From the NCBI GenBank assembly GCA_964582225.1, contig CAZORA010000006.1, forward strand, positions 45,073 to 109,072: a stretch of 64,000 bases of DNA, given 5' to 3'. Source of the DNA: Dokdonella_A sp964582225 (GTDB lineage Bacteria > Pseudomonadota > Gammaproteobacteria > Xanthomonadales > Rhodanobacteraceae). The notes beneath the pieces were generated by a model, which did not search any database, had not been told where the DNA came from, and saw only the letters and a list, made by a program, of their open reading frames with translations. Of this stretch, positions 10,809 to 20,027 are shown piece by piece (the stretch's first letter is position 1; every line of letters starts with the position of its first letter). The position numbers and the translations under genes are program-made.

Positions 10809-11798
10809 ATGGGGCTTTTGGTGGACGGCAAATGGCAGGATCGGTGGTACGACACGACACCGAACGGTGGACGCTTCGAGCGCTCGCGCGCGCAGTTCCG
10901 CAGCTGGGTTACGGCCGACGGCAGCGCCGGCCCGAGCGGTGAGGGTGGTTTCAAGGCGGAGCCTGGACGCTATCATCTTTATGTTTCGCTGGCCTGCCCT
11001 TGGGCCAGTCGCGCGTTGATCCTCCGTGCGCTGAAGGGTCTGGAGGGCATGCTCGGGATGTCGGTGGTGAATCCCTTCATGGGCGAGAACGGCTGGACCT
11101 TCGCGCCAGCAATCGGTGTCATCGCCGATCCGGTTAGCCAGGCGGAGTTTCTCTATCAGATCTACCTGTGCGCCGATCCGCAGTATTCCGGGCGGGTGAC
11201 GGTGCCGGTGCTATGGGATCTGCAGCGCGCGACGATCGTCAACAACGAGTCGGCGGAGATCATCCGCATGCTGAACTCCGCCTTCGACGGCGTCGGTGCG
11301 AAGCCCGGCGACTATGCGCCGGCAGAGCTGCTGGCGCAGATCGATCGCATCAACGCGGAGGTCTACGAGCGGGTCAACAACGGCGTTTACAAGGCCGGCT
11401 TCGCCACCGCGCAGGAGGTCTACACAGGCGAGGTGGAGAGGCTGTTCGGCGAGCTCGATCGACTCGAGGAACTCCTCGGGCGCCAACGCTGGCTCTTGGG
11501 TGAGCGTCTCACGGAAGCCGACTGGCGCCTGTTCACCACCCTGATCCGCTTCGATACCGTGTATCACGGGCACTTCAAGTGCAACCTGCGTCGGCTGGTC
11601 GATTACCCCAACCTGTGGTCGTATACCCGAGAGCTGTATCAGTGGCCCGGCGTCGCCGCTACGGTCGACTTCGAGCACATCAAGCAGCACTACTATCGCA
11701 GCCACAAGACGATCAACCCGAACGGCATCGTGCCGCTCGGACCGATTCTCGACCTGCTGCAGCCGTCGACACGCAAGTTCGCGCCGGCGGCCGCCTGA
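10809..11798 (+). CDS. yqjG: Glutathionyl-hydroquinone reductase (Xi-class GST)
   Basis: This 329-residue cytoplasmic GST-fold enzyme removes glutathione from glutathionyl-hydroquinones. The thioredoxin-like N-terminal half carries the catalytic motif ACPWASR with Cys63. The C-terminal helical GST domain follows from about residue 160, including WLLGERLTEADWRLFTTLIRFD, typical of the Xi class. Length matches the family (about 310-330). A GAGGTG ribosome binding site precedes the ATG. A WrbA-like quinone reductase starts 28 bases downstream and a pirin follows, suggesting a quinone/oxidative-stress operon. Confidence 0.9.
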   Translation: MGLLVDGKWQDRWYDTTPNGGRFERSRAQFRSWVTADGSAGPSGEGGFKAEPGRYHLYVSLACPWASRALILRALKGLEGMLGMSVVNPFMGENGWTFAPAIGVIADPVSQAEFLYQIYLCADPQYSGRVTVPVLWDLQRATIVNNESAEIIRMLNSAFDGVGAKPGDYAPAELLAQIDRINAEVYERVNNGVYKAGFATAQEVYTGEVERLFGELDRLEELLGRQRWLLGERLTEADWRLFTTLIRFDTVYHGHFKCNLRRLVDYPNLWSYTRELYQWPGVAATVDFEHIKQHYYRSHKTINPNGIVPLGPILDLLQPSTRKFAPAAA

Positions 11799-11826
11799 AT
11801 TTTGCAGAACTAAAAGGAGTGTTTTC

Positions 11827-12417
11827 ATGAGCGTCAAACTTGCGGTCATCTACTACTCGACCTACGGCACCAACCACCGCATGGCCGAAATCGGCGCGGA
11901 AGCGGCTCGCGCTGCCGGCGCCGAGGTGCGCTTGCTCAAGGTGCGAGAAACCGCGCCGAGCGACGTCGTCGCCAGCGTCGATCCCTGGCGCGCCCACGCC
12001 GAGGCGACCGCGCAGGTGCCGGTCGCGTCGATCGAGGACATGCAGTGGGCCAATGCCTATCTGTTCTCGGCGCCAACGCGCTTCGGCATCATGGCCAGCC
12101 AGATGCGCGCCTTCATCGATACCCTCGGCGGCTTCTGGGCCAAAGGCGGCTTCGCCAACAAGGCCGTGTCGGCAATGTCCTCGGCGCAGAACATGCACGG
12201 CGGGCAGGAGACGACCCTGCTGTCCTTCTACGCCACCGCGATCCACTGGGGCTCGATCATCGTCGCTCCGGGCTACACCGACCCCGCGATCTTCAAGACC
12301 GGCGGCAATCCCTACGGCTACAGCCACACCATGGGCGCCGAGTTCGGTGAGGAATCGATCGCCTCGATCCGCCATCAGGCGCGTCGCTTGGTCGAGATTG
12401 CCGCGAAGCTGCAGTAG
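11827..12417 (+). CDS. wrbA: NAD(P)H:quinone oxidoreductase, WrbA type
   Basis: This 196-residue flavodoxin-fold FMN protein reduces quinones by two electrons and so avoids semiquinone radicals. Visible motifs are the phosphate-binding YYSTYGTNHRMAE loop at residues 9-21, SAPTRFGIMASQMRAFID near residue 77, and the FMN-binding SSAQNMHGGQE and late NPYGYSHT segments characteristic of WrbA. An AAGGAG ribosome binding site lies just upstream of the ATG. It is flanked by the glutathionyl-hydroquinone reductase and pirin genes, fitting a shared role in quinone detoxification. Confidence 0.9.
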   Translation: MSVKLAVIYYSTYGTNHRMAEIGAEAARAAGAEVRLLKVRETAPSDVVASVDPWRAHAEATAQVPVASIEDMQWANAYLFSAPTRFGIMASQMRAFIDTLGGFWAKGGFANKAVSAMSSAQNMHGGQETTLLSFYATAIHWGSIIVAPGYTDPAIFKTGGNPYGYSHTMGAEFGEESIASIRHQARRLVEIAAKLQ

Positions 12418-12434
12418 TCCGGACCGAGGCCGCC

Positions 12435-13382
12435 ATGACCAATACGGAGCTCCGGCCCGCGCTCTACGAATCGCTCGAGTGCCCGGCGTTCGGCGGTCGG
12501 CGGCTCGTGCAGCACCTCACCGCGAGGATCAGTGACGTCGGCGGCCTCACCGTGCACCGCGTGCTGCCGCAGCGCGCGCGGCGCACCATCGGTGCCTGGT
12601 GCTTTCTGGACCACGCCGGACCGGCGAGCTTCAGCCCCGGCGAGCCGGGCATGCGGGTCGGCCCGCACCCTCATATCGGTCTGCAGACCTTCACCTGGAT
12701 GATCGCCGGCGAAGTGCTGCACCGCGACAGTCTTGGTCATGTGCAGGCGATCCGTCCCGGCCAGCTCAACCTGATGACCGCGGGCCGCGGCATCGCGCAC
12801 ACCGAGGAGTCCGTCCCCGAGTCAGCGCAAATCCACGCGGCCCAGCTGTGGATCGCATTGCCGCGCGCGCACCGCCACGCCGAGCCGCGCTTCGATCACT
12901 ACCCGGAACTGCCGCAATGGGTCGAGCAGGGCGTCTCCGCGACCCTCTTGACCGGAAGCTTCGGCTTCCACCAGGCGCCGACGCTGACTTTCTCGCCGCT
13001 CTTCGCGCTCGATTTGATGAGCGTCGAGCGGCGCGCGCTGAAGCTTCCCGTGCGCCTGGACTTCGAGTACGGCGCCATGGTGCTCGAGGGCGCGCTCGAA
13101 GTCGGCGGACAGCGCTGCGTGGCCAATGAGCTCGCCTACTTTGGCTGCGGCCTCGACGCCGTGAAGCTCGAGTTCGAGCCGGGCGCGCGGGTGTTGCTGC
13201 TTGGGGGCGAGCCGCTCGGCGAGGAGATCTTCATCTGGTGGAACCTGGTCGGCCACGATCGCGCCGAGATTGCGACCGCGCAGCGCGAGTGGGAGGAGGG
13301 CAGCGCGCGCTTCGGCGAGGTGGCCGACTTCGATGGCCCGCGGCTGGTGGCGCCGCCGATTCCCTGGCGCGAGCGCAGCTGA
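12435..13382 (+). CDS. Pirin family protein
   Basis: This 315-residue bicupin protein shows the pirin N-terminal signature: GAWCFLDHAGP, then the metal-binding region HPHIGLQTFTWMIAGEVLHRDSLG with two His residues and a downstream Glu/His pair in TAGRGIAHTEES. The C-terminal cupin has the usual LLLGGEPLGE motif. Some bacterial pirins have quercetinase activity; others bind metabolic enzymes, so the exact job is unknown. It begins 17 bases after the wrbA-like gene and probably belongs to the same operon. Confidence 0.88.
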   Translation: MTNTELRPALYESLECPAFGGRRLVQHLTARISDVGGLTVHRVLPQRARRTIGAWCFLDHAGPASFSPGEPGMRVGPHPHIGLQTFTWMIAGEVLHRDSLGHVQAIRPGQLNLMTAGRGIAHTEESVPESAQIHAAQLWIALPRAHRHAEPRFDHYPELPQWVEQGVSATLLTGSFGFHQAPTLTFSPLFALDLMSVERRALKLPVRLDFEYGAMVLEGALEVGGQRCVANELAYFGCGLDAVKLEFEPGARVLLLGGEPLGEEIFIWWNLVGHDRAEIATAQREWEEGSARFGEVADFDGPRLVAPPIPWRERS

Positions 13383-13525
13383 GCAGTGCAGCTTCGAACC
13401 GGCTTGCTGCCTGCAGTTTTCCTGAAGCCGCGTTTGTGCAAGCCCTTGGCAGCTTCGTGGTGAGCGCGGATGATGCAGCGCGGCGCGCCGCGAGTCATGG
13501 CGATCGGCCAGAGGCACGGTGACGA

Positions 13526-14008
13526 ATGAATCAGGTCGAGGTCGACCAGGGCTGGATGCGCGAGGCGCTACGCCTCGCGGCCGACGCCGAAGCTGCCGGC
13601 GAGGTGCCGGTTGGCGCCCTGATCGTGCACGACGGCGCCATGATCGGCGCAGGCCGCAATCGCATGATTGGCGGCAATGACCCAAGCGGCCACGCCGAGA
13701 TCATTGCCCTGCGCGATGCCGGACGCAGACTCGGCAACTACCGCTTTCCCGGCGCGACCCTTTACGTGAGCCTCGAACCCTGCGTGATGTGCGCCGGCGC
13801 CATCATCCACGCGCGCCTCGCGCGACTCGTATATGCCGCGTGCGATCCGAAGACCGGAGCCGCCGGCAGTGTCTTCGACACCCTGTTGAGCGAGCGGCAC
13901 AACCACCGCGTCGCAATCAGCGGCGGCGTTCTCGCCGACGCTGCAGGCGCCATGCTCAGCGAGTTTTTCCGTGCCCGTCGCCGCGACGCGGGCCCACCCG
14001 CGCGGTGA
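13526..14008 (+). CDS. tadA: tRNA-specific adenosine deaminase
   Basis: This 160-residue zinc deaminase converts wobble A34 of tRNA-Arg(ACG) to inosine. The zinc and catalytic residues are intact: HAE (His56, Glu58) and PCVMC (Cys86, Cys89). Flanking signatures GEVPVGALIVHDG and NDPSGHAEIIALRDA are typical of TadA. Length is normal. A 143-base gap with no obvious gene separates it from the pirin gene. Confidence 0.93.
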   Translation: MNQVEVDQGWMREALRLAADAEAAGEVPVGALIVHDGAMIGAGRNRMIGGNDPSGHAEIIALRDAGRRLGNYRFPGATLYVSLEPCVMCAGAIIHARLARLVYAACDPKTGAAGSVFDTLLSERHNHRVAISGGVLADAAGAMLSEFFRARRRDAGPPAR

Positions 14009-14158
14009 CCCTGGGCACGGCGGTAGTAGCGAGCGGGCTTGCACCTTCACGGCGATACCGCAGCTACGATCGGGTCCTCGGAGCCGCCGGCAAAGGCTCG
14101 TGATCTCGCCTGTTTCCGTGCCGGAGCGGCGGCAGCCGCGACCGGGACTCCAATCGAA

Positions 14159-15727
14159 TCACGGAGCCGCCGCAGTGGCGCTAGCGTTCACGCATTCATC
14201 GCGCGCACCGAAGCGCACCAGCGCCACCTCCGACAAGCGGTAGAGTCGATAGTTGGCGGTGACGCTTTCCGCGCTTTGTGCGCAGGCGTAGCGCAGCAGC
14301 TTGCTGCGCGCCGGCGCGTCCGGAGCCAGCAGGCGCGGATACCAGGAGGGGATGAAGAAACGCAGGAAGGCCGGCGTGAGGAAGCCGTTGTCGCCATCCA
14401 GATACGGCTGCACCAGCGCGCGCATCAGGGGAATCTGCGTAGCGACATGCTCGGTCACCGGCGCGAGGCCGGCCGAACCGTCGAGCACCAGGGCGGCGAG
14501 CGGGGCGCGTGCCTGCGCGGCTGCAAGATCGTCGGCAAGTCGTGCGGCGATGCGCTCCTCCCACGCCCGCTGCGCACCGAGGGCATTGCCGTAGGCGTTC
14601 GCGATCACGCAAAAGCCGAGCGCCAGCAGTGCTCCCGCAGCGGTGCCCCAGCGCGGCGCGCGGCGCTCGACGCGGAGTGCCGCGTGCGCCGCGATCAGCG
14701 ACGCGCTGACGAGCGCGCCCAGCCCGATCAGCACCCGCGGTACCAGCAGCGGCTCGGCCATGCCCAGAAGCGGAGCGACGGCGAGCAGTACGGCGATTGC
14801 AGGCAGCGCGAGCGCAAGCAGGATCCGCGCGGCCGTCTCGCCGGCCCCGTTTCGGTGCGCGTGGCGCAGTGAATGCCGCAGCATGGCCAGCACGCAGAAT
14901 GCCGCGAGCAGGAGCAGCAGACTTCCGTAGAGCTGCCACCAGCGGGACTGGAAGCTGCCGTGAATGAAGCCACCGAGCTCGGCCAGGTTGGCAAGCGCAT
15001 GTTGCGTCCAGTTCTCGCTGCGGATCGGCGCTCCATTGACGCGGACCCAGCCTGTGATGTGCGTGCCAATCGTCGCGAGGTATACGCTGCTCGCCAGGCA
15101 GAATTGGGCGGTCTGCAGCGCGAGTTGCCGCGCGATCGGGCGCGCTGCACGTGCTTCGATCAGGCTCAGCGCGAGGCCGAGCGCGGCGAAGACCGGAAAC
15201 ACCGTGACTGCCGGTTGGTACAGCCAGAGGCAGGCAAACAGGGCCAGTACGCCAAGCCACCAGCCGCGCCGTCCGCGGCCCGGGACAAGAATTGGCAGCG
15301 CTGCCAAAAACACGGCCAACGCCATGCTGAGCGCGTCGAAGCGATACGACAGGTTCTCGAGAAAGAAGGGCTGCGCGCCGAGCGGGAAGGCCGCCAGCGC
15401 GGCCATCCACGGACTGGAGATGCGATAGCGGCGGGCGATCAGTACGCCGGCACAGGCGAGGATCAATATCGCGCCGATCTGGGTCAGCGGCGCGATGTCG
15501 ACTAGCGCGTGGCTGCGCGCCTGCGCGAGTTTCATCAGCCCGGTGGTGAGGTGGCGGCCGTTGGAGTCCCAGCCGGCGCGGCCGATCAGCGCGCGCTTCA
15601 GGTCGTCGTTGTAGTAGCGGTCGGCGCGGACGATTGGCCACAGGACCAGCAGGTAAAGGCCCAGCAGGGCCGCTAGAATCTGGCGGCCGTGCGCGTCAGC
15701 GCTGGCGGAGGATGGGGCGGAGTTCAC
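14159..15727 (-). CDS. GtrII-type membrane glucosyltransferase
   Basis: This 522-residue integral membrane protein has about ten hydrophobic helices and, near the N-terminus, the motif RYYNDDLKR followed by SNGRHLTTGLMKL. This pattern is seen in the GtrII family that adds glucosyl groups from polyprenyl-phosphate donors to O-antigen or other surface glycans. The long C-terminal part after residue 400 is periplasmic-looking. It uses a GTG start. It is not beside gtrA or gtrB bactoprenol-glucose genes, so the donor pathway must be encoded elsewhere. It converges on tadA. Confidence 0.75.
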   Translation of the reverse strand: MNSAPSSASADAHGRQILAALLGLYLLVLWPIVRADRYYNDDLKRALIGRAGWDSNGRHLTTGLMKLAQARSHALVDIAPLTQIGAILILACAGVLIARRYRISSPWMAALAAFPLGAQPFFLENLSYRFDALSMALAVFLAALPILVPGRGRRGWWLGVLALFACLWLYQPAVTVFPVFAALGLALSLIEARAARPIARQLALQTAQFCLASSVYLATIGTHITGWVRVNGAPIRSENWTQHALANLAELGGFIHGSFQSRWWQLYGSLLLLLAAFCVLAMLRHSLRHAHRNGAGETAARILLALALPAIAVLLAVAPLLGMAEPLLVPRVLIGLGALVSASLIAAHAALRVERRAPRWGTAAGALLALGFCVIANAYGNALGAQRAWEERIAARLADDLAAAQARAPLAALVLDGSAGLAPVTEHVATQIPLMRALVQPYLDGDNGFLTPAFLRFFIPSWYPRLLAPDAPARSKLLRYACAQSAESVTANYRLYRLSEVALVRFGARDECVNASATAAAP

Positions 15728-15842
15728 CGGCGCAAGGTAGCATGGCGGCGGTGTCCCGAACGCTCACTTCCAGTCGTCGTGGAGTGACTGGAGCGTGGCG
15801 CGAACCGGCTCGCGCGCCGCAGCCGTGTTCCTTGTGCCGCGC

Positions 15843-16153
15843 TCAACCGAGCGCTGCCAGCGCGCTGGACAGATCGGGCGGAATCCAGGGTGCAGTGGCC
15901 GCGGCAGGGCGCGCAGCCCGCACGGCTTCGGCGCGGTCGCGTGCAGCTCTGGGGGTAGGCAGCGCGCCTCGATGGCGGCGGCCCAGCTGCGGTCGAGGGC
16001 GGAGCTGTTGCCGCCCGTTTCCAGCTCCGGCCGGGCGTGCTGCAGCAGGAGCAGCGCGGCGCCGCAGTCCGCCTGGGCAGCGCGAGTGCGCGCCGCGGTG
16101 AGGCGGCCATGGGCATGATTTTGCGGTGATGACCTGAGGGAATCCTGACACAC
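15843..16153 (-). pseudogene. Possible frameshifted small reading frame
   Basis: On the minus strand the frame entered at 16153 has strong GC3 coding bias, with segments such as ALLLLQHARPELETGG and SALDRSWAAAIEARC. The bias then ends and moves to another frame after a run of five C at 15951-15955 (minus sense). That second frame reads RDRAEAVRAARPAAA and APWIPPDLSSALAALG and stops at 15843. This suggests one small gene broken, or misread, at the homopolymer. I do not recognise the product. The 115 bases between it and the GtrII gene hold nothing clear. Confidence 0.3.
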
Positions 16154-16183
16154 TGCCGGGAAAAACGCCGGTGTGGTCGAGGC

Positions 16184-16585
16184 CTAGCGAATCATGTGAG
16201 CGGATGCTCTGAGCGCAACGCTACGCTCGACCCCGGCTCGACGCATCTGGTCGAGCGCCTCGTCGGCCGGGGTCGCATCATGAAAGGGATTGAAGCTGAT
16301 CTTTGCCTTCGGCGAAAGCTTGCGGGTGCTGGCCTGGTAGGCCAAGCCCATATCCAGGCTGATGTCGGTGATCGCTCTTGCAGCGCCACCGCAGGCCTCG
16401 GCGCGCTGCCGAACGCCGCGAACGTCGGCGTATCCCGAACCGGCGTGCCGTCCGCTGGCGATTCGATGCGAGCCCCATGGCGCCAGCCGCGTTTCCAGAG
16501 GCAGGCCGCAGTTGCCGCCGCCCGTTTGCCCGTGCCGGTGGTCGCCCTTTGACTTCAAGCCCATGGAATCAAGGGCGCTAGGCAC
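16184..16585 (-). CDS. Hypothetical protein, possibly a gene remnant
   Basis: This 133-codon open frame on the minus strand has good coding bias in its second half, with segments TDISLDMGLAYQASTRK and KISFNPFHDATPADEA. Its first half (KSKGDHRHGQTGGGNC and following) looks irregular. No family is recognised and no ribosome binding site is evident; an internal ATG at 16564 is an alternative start. It may be the 3' part of a decayed gene, since the neighbouring stretch to the left also contains a shifted frame. Confidence 0.35.
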   Translation of the reverse strand: MPSALDSMGLKSKGDHRHGQTGGGNCGLPLETRLAPWGSHRIASGRHAGSGYADVRGVRQRAEACGGAARAITDISLDMGLAYQASTRKLSPKAKISFNPFHDATPADEALDQMRRAGVERSVALRASAHMIR

Positions 16586-16602
16586 CCGCCTTCGCTGGAG
16601 CT

Positions 16603-18018
16603 TCAGGCAACCTCGAAGCCGTCGCCGAAGATCGAGTCGAAGTTCGTCGGCGGCAGGTCGGCGCCCTGAAAGATGCCCATGGGCGTGTAACCGCTGTAGC
16701 CGGGGAAGGCGTAATAGATGTTGGGATTGGCGAGGCGGCGGATCAGGGCTTCAGAGATCACCCGGCGGTAGTCGGTGGTGACATCGACGTCGACGTTCTC
16801 GTAGAGCTCGCCGCTGCCGATGCCTGGGTAGTCGCCGTAGACGATGCCGCCGTTGACCGCGCCACCGAGGACGGTGATCACGTTGCCGTAACCGTGGTCG
16901 GTGCCGCCGTCGGAGTTCTCCTGCACGCGACGCCCGAATTCGCTGACCACGATCACGCTGACTTTCTGCATGTGGTTGGTAGCGCCGGCCGAGAGGTCGG
17001 TGTAGAACGCCGTGAGTCCATCGGACAGGCTGGATACCTGGTTGCCGAACCAGTCCCAGCTTTGCGAGGGGTTGCCCTGGCCGACGTGGGTGTCCCAGTT
17101 GCCGAGGTCGATGGTGACGGCGCGCAGACCGACGCCGCGCTTGATCAGTTGGGCGACGTTGCGCAGCTGGGTGCCGAATGCGCCGTTGTAGTCCAGGGTA
17201 TAGTTGGCGCCCCCTTCGGGCTGGTAGCCCTGCGGGTGACTGACGGGGTCGTAGAGCGCGAAGTCCATCGGCCGCAGCAGGGCGAGCGAGCCCAGGGCTT
17301 CCCGGCCGGCACGTTCGAGCTGGGTCGGGTTAGCGCCGTTCCACAGCGCGTTCATGCGGCTCACGCCGCCCGTGAGGCCGTGTTCGGGGTCATCGTCTCG
17401 CCAGGACCAGTGAAAGCTGTCGAGGCGGAAGTCGGCGCCGCTGTACATCGTGATGGCGTCGCTGCTGCCGAGCAGGCTGCTGGCGGTGATGCTGCCCATT
17501 GACACCGCCGGTAGCGGCACGCTGACCGGCAGGCCGCCGCTGGTCAGGTGACGGGTGAGCCAGCCGATCCCGCCGCCGCTGCCGCCGCCGACGCCGAACT
17601 CGAGATTGTTCTGCGCCTCGAAGTGGCTGCGCACGACGGGGTCTGGCTGAACCTGACCGGCGGCGACGACGAAGGCGGCGTGGCCGGCGTTGAACAGATC
17701 GCGCAGGCCGCTGGCACGCGGGTGCAGCGCCCAGTGGGTGCCGTTGAGGGTGAGCGCGGCGCCTGTGCCGCTGATCGGCACGCGAGTGACGACGCGGTTG
17801 ATCTCGTAATCGGCGCGCCAGGGGCTGGACGCGCCAGGTGGCAGAAGGGACAAGCCGTCCATCGCGCCGCGCAGAAATACGACCACCAGAGTGTCATCGC
17901 TGGCCGCGGCGGGCAGGAAGGGCGTCGCGAACCAGGCGCGGGCGCGGCTGCTGACGCCGAGCGCAGTGGCGCTGACGCAGCAAGCCTTCAGGAAGTCGCG
18001 GCGATTGATGTTCAGCAT
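16603..18018 (-). CDS. DUF1501 exported protein (Tat substrate)
   Basis: This 471-residue protein starts with the twin-arginine signal RRDFLK (Arg6-Arg7) and a hydrophobic stretch ending around SSRARAWF, so it is predicted to be folded before export. The body matches DUF1501, an alkaline-phosphatase-like superfamily, with VVFLRGAMDGLSLLPP near the start and a sulfatase-like DHGYGN segment near residue 380. It lies 13 bases after the DUF1800 gene; this pair recurs together in many bacteria, and no enzymatic activity is established. The protein ends with FDSIFGDGFEVA, a short GFE tail also seen on the LRR protein in this window. Confidence 0.88.
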   Translation of the reverse strand: MLNINRRDFLKACCVSATALGVSSRARAWFATPFLPAAASDDTLVVVFLRGAMDGLSLLPPGASSPWRADYEINRVVTRVPISGTGAALTLNGTHWALHPRASGLRDLFNAGHAAFVVAAGQVQPDPVVRSHFEAQNNLEFGVGGGSGGGIGWLTRHLTSGGLPVSVPLPAVSMGSITASSLLGSSDAITMYSGADFRLDSFHWSWRDDDPEHGLTGGVSRMNALWNGANPTQLERAGREALGSLALLRPMDFALYDPVSHPQGYQPEGGANYTLDYNGAFGTQLRNVAQLIKRGVGLRAVTIDLGNWDTHVGQGNPSQSWDWFGNQVSSLSDGLTAFYTDLSAGATNHMQKVSVIVVSEFGRRVQENSDGGTDHGYGNVITVLGGAVNGGIVYGDYPGIGSGELYENVDVDVTTDYRRVISEALIRRLANPNIYYAFPGYSGYTPMGIFQGADLPPTNFDSIFGDGFEVA

Positions 18019-18031
18019 GGCGGCGATCTCC

Positions 18032-19867
18032 TCAGCGGCGCAGGAATTCGGGGGAGCACAGGATCAGCCCGACCGCAACCCGCAGGCGGGCGATCGTATA
18101 GTGCTGCGACAGGGTGTTTGGCGGGTTCATGTGCCACACGCCGGTGTGCTGAGGCACGCCGGCGTTGACGGTATCGGTGGTGAGGTCGAGCGGTGCGTTG
18201 GCGGTCGCCTCCTGGCGCAGGAAGTTGACCACCGCACCGTAGGTCTGCTGCGGGCGGAAGCCGAGCAGGCGATCGCACCAGTAGCCGACGATTTGATTGG
18301 CGCTGCGATCGGCTTCGTTGGGGAAGGCGGCCAGCGTCTGCGCCTGCACATCGGCGATGAAGGGCGAGCTGATGTCGCCGTTGGTCTGGTGGAGCTCCAG
18401 CAGGCGCGGCAGGAGGCGGAAGGTCATGCCGAGCGCGCCGGTACTGGACCAGGCCTGCAGCGTGTCCGGATAGCCGTTCGGCGCTGGCCAGTAGAAGGGC
18501 CGGTTGCCGGTTCCCTGCAGACGCCAGAGGAACTCCTCGCTCGCGGTCCAGGCGCTCGTGTTGTCGGGCTTGGGCGTGAAATCGGCGTCCAGCGCGCGCA
18601 GCGCGCCCACGGCGGCTGTCGAGGGGCGCTTCATCTTGGTGCCCCAACTGGTCTTGAACGCGGTCGATTGCAGGATCAAACCCAGCACTTGGCGAATTTG
18701 ATCTGGCGCCTGCCATTGGGCGTGGAACAGGTCGGCGGCCTCCTGCACCAGGGCTTCCGGCGCGCCGTCGCCGACGAAACGGCGGCACAACTTGCCGGCG
18801 ACGAAGTGCGCGGTGCCGGGATGCTGGGCCAGCATGTCGAGCAGCTGGATGCCGTCGTTCTGCCCGCCGCCCGCCGAGAAATTGCGGTGCAGCACGCGCT
18901 TGACGCCGGCATCGTGCAGGCTTTGCACGAACTCGAAGGTGCCTGGATTTGGATCGTTGCGGGTTTCCCAGGTGCTGCCGGCGATGGTCCAGCCGGTCAG
19001 TACGCGCGCCGCCTCGTAGACGTCGTCATCGACGTACTGCAGGCGCTGGACCTTGCCCTGCCAGTCGATGTAGGTGGGCAGCGAAGGGTCGTCGTCGGGA
19101 TCGTCGATGATGCCGCGGTAGTTCTCCGCGCCGAGCGTGTGCAGCTCCATCAGCTCGCGCGCGTAGTTCTCGTTCGGGTGGCCGGCGTAGCTGGTGTAGA
19201 GATCCAGCATGTACATCATCGACGCCGATTCGCAGGTGGCCTGCAGCATCGAGCGGAAGCTGCCGAAGGCGTGCGGCCGGATTGCGTCGCGGTCGTAAGC
19301 GACGAACATGGGTCCACCCTCGTAGTCCCAGCCGAACACGCTGAAGTGGTCGTGCCAGAACTCGACCGCCAGCTCGTAGAGCTGCCGCCGGCTGTACATG
19401 CGGCGGATCAGGGTGGCGGCTTCGGTTTCGGCTACCGGCAGCATGCGCTGGAAATAGCTGTCGTCTTCCTCGTGGTGCTGGGCCCAGAGCTGGGCCGGGC
19501 TCTTGCCGAGGGTGCTGAAGCCAGCGCTGGCGATTCGCGCCTCGCAGGCGCCGTCGGCGATCGACTCGGGATCGAGCTGCTGTGCCAGCCAGGCGGCCCA
19601 GCGCCCCTCGTCGCTCGCGCCCAGCGCCAGAAACGCGGCGTGCTCGGCGGCGCTGAAGGCGTAGGTCGCACGGGTCAGCCAGCGCACCACATCCGGCGGG
19701 GTGGTGAGCGCGCTCGGCTGCAGCGGCAGATCCTGCTGCTCTAGACCGTCGCGTCCCGGACGGCGACGCCACAGCCGGGGATCGAGCGAGGTATCGGCCA
19801 CGGCACCGAGCAGGCTTTGAAAGAGCTGTCGGCGCGAGGCGGCGAGGGAGGAAAGCATGGTGGCCAT
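18032..19867 (-). CDS. DUF1800 domain-containing protein
   Basis: This 611-residue protein has the DUF1800 architecture: an N-terminal helical segment with VRWLTRATYAFSAAEHAAF, a central AVEFWHDHFSVF motif (His and Asp conserved in the family), ENYARELMELHTLG near residue 255, and LCRRFVGDGAPEAL. The start region (MATMLSSLAASRRQLFQ) has an Arg pair but no clear signal peptide. It is transcribed just before the DUF1501 gene. DUF1800/DUF1501 pairs are widespread and of unknown function. It is probably extracytoplasmic by association with its Tat-exported partner. Confidence 0.86.
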   Translation of the reverse strand: MATMLSSLAASRRQLFQSLLGAVADTSLDPRLWRRRPGRDGLEQQDLPLQPSALTTPPDVVRWLTRATYAFSAAEHAAFLALGASDEGRWAAWLAQQLDPESIADGACEARIASAGFSTLGKSPAQLWAQHHEEDDSYFQRMLPVAETEAATLIRRMYSRRQLYELAVEFWHDHFSVFGWDYEGGPMFVAYDRDAIRPHAFGSFRSMLQATCESASMMYMLDLYTSYAGHPNENYARELMELHTLGAENYRGIIDDPDDDPSLPTYIDWQGKVQRLQYVDDDVYEAARVLTGWTIAGSTWETRNDPNPGTFEFVQSLHDAGVKRVLHRNFSAGGGQNDGIQLLDMLAQHPGTAHFVAGKLCRRFVGDGAPEALVQEAADLFHAQWQAPDQIRQVLGLILQSTAFKTSWGTKMKRPSTAAVGALRALDADFTPKPDNTSAWTASEEFLWRLQGTGNRPFYWPAPNGYPDTLQAWSSTGALGMTFRLLPRLLELHQTNGDISSPFIADVQAQTLAAFPNEADRSANQIVGYWCDRLLGFRPQQTYGAVVNFLRQEATANAPLDLTTDTVNAGVPQHTGVWHMNPPNTLSQHYTIARLRVAVGLILCSPEFLRR

Positions 19868-20027
19868 GGGGATTCCTCGGGTGACGTGATGCAGGGGCGC
19901 TCAGAGATACCCCGCGGCGCAGGACAATGCAACCGGAGGTGATCTGAATCAGCGTGCCGTACGCGAAAAGGCGAGCTTCCTGGGGAGGCCTCGACGAGGT
20001 GGATCGCGTGGCAGGATGACGATTGCT

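Noticed and set aside
17891..19744. A 617-codon open frame opposite the DUF1800 gene
   Set aside because: No domain or signal features, while the minus strand has clear DUF1800 motifs.
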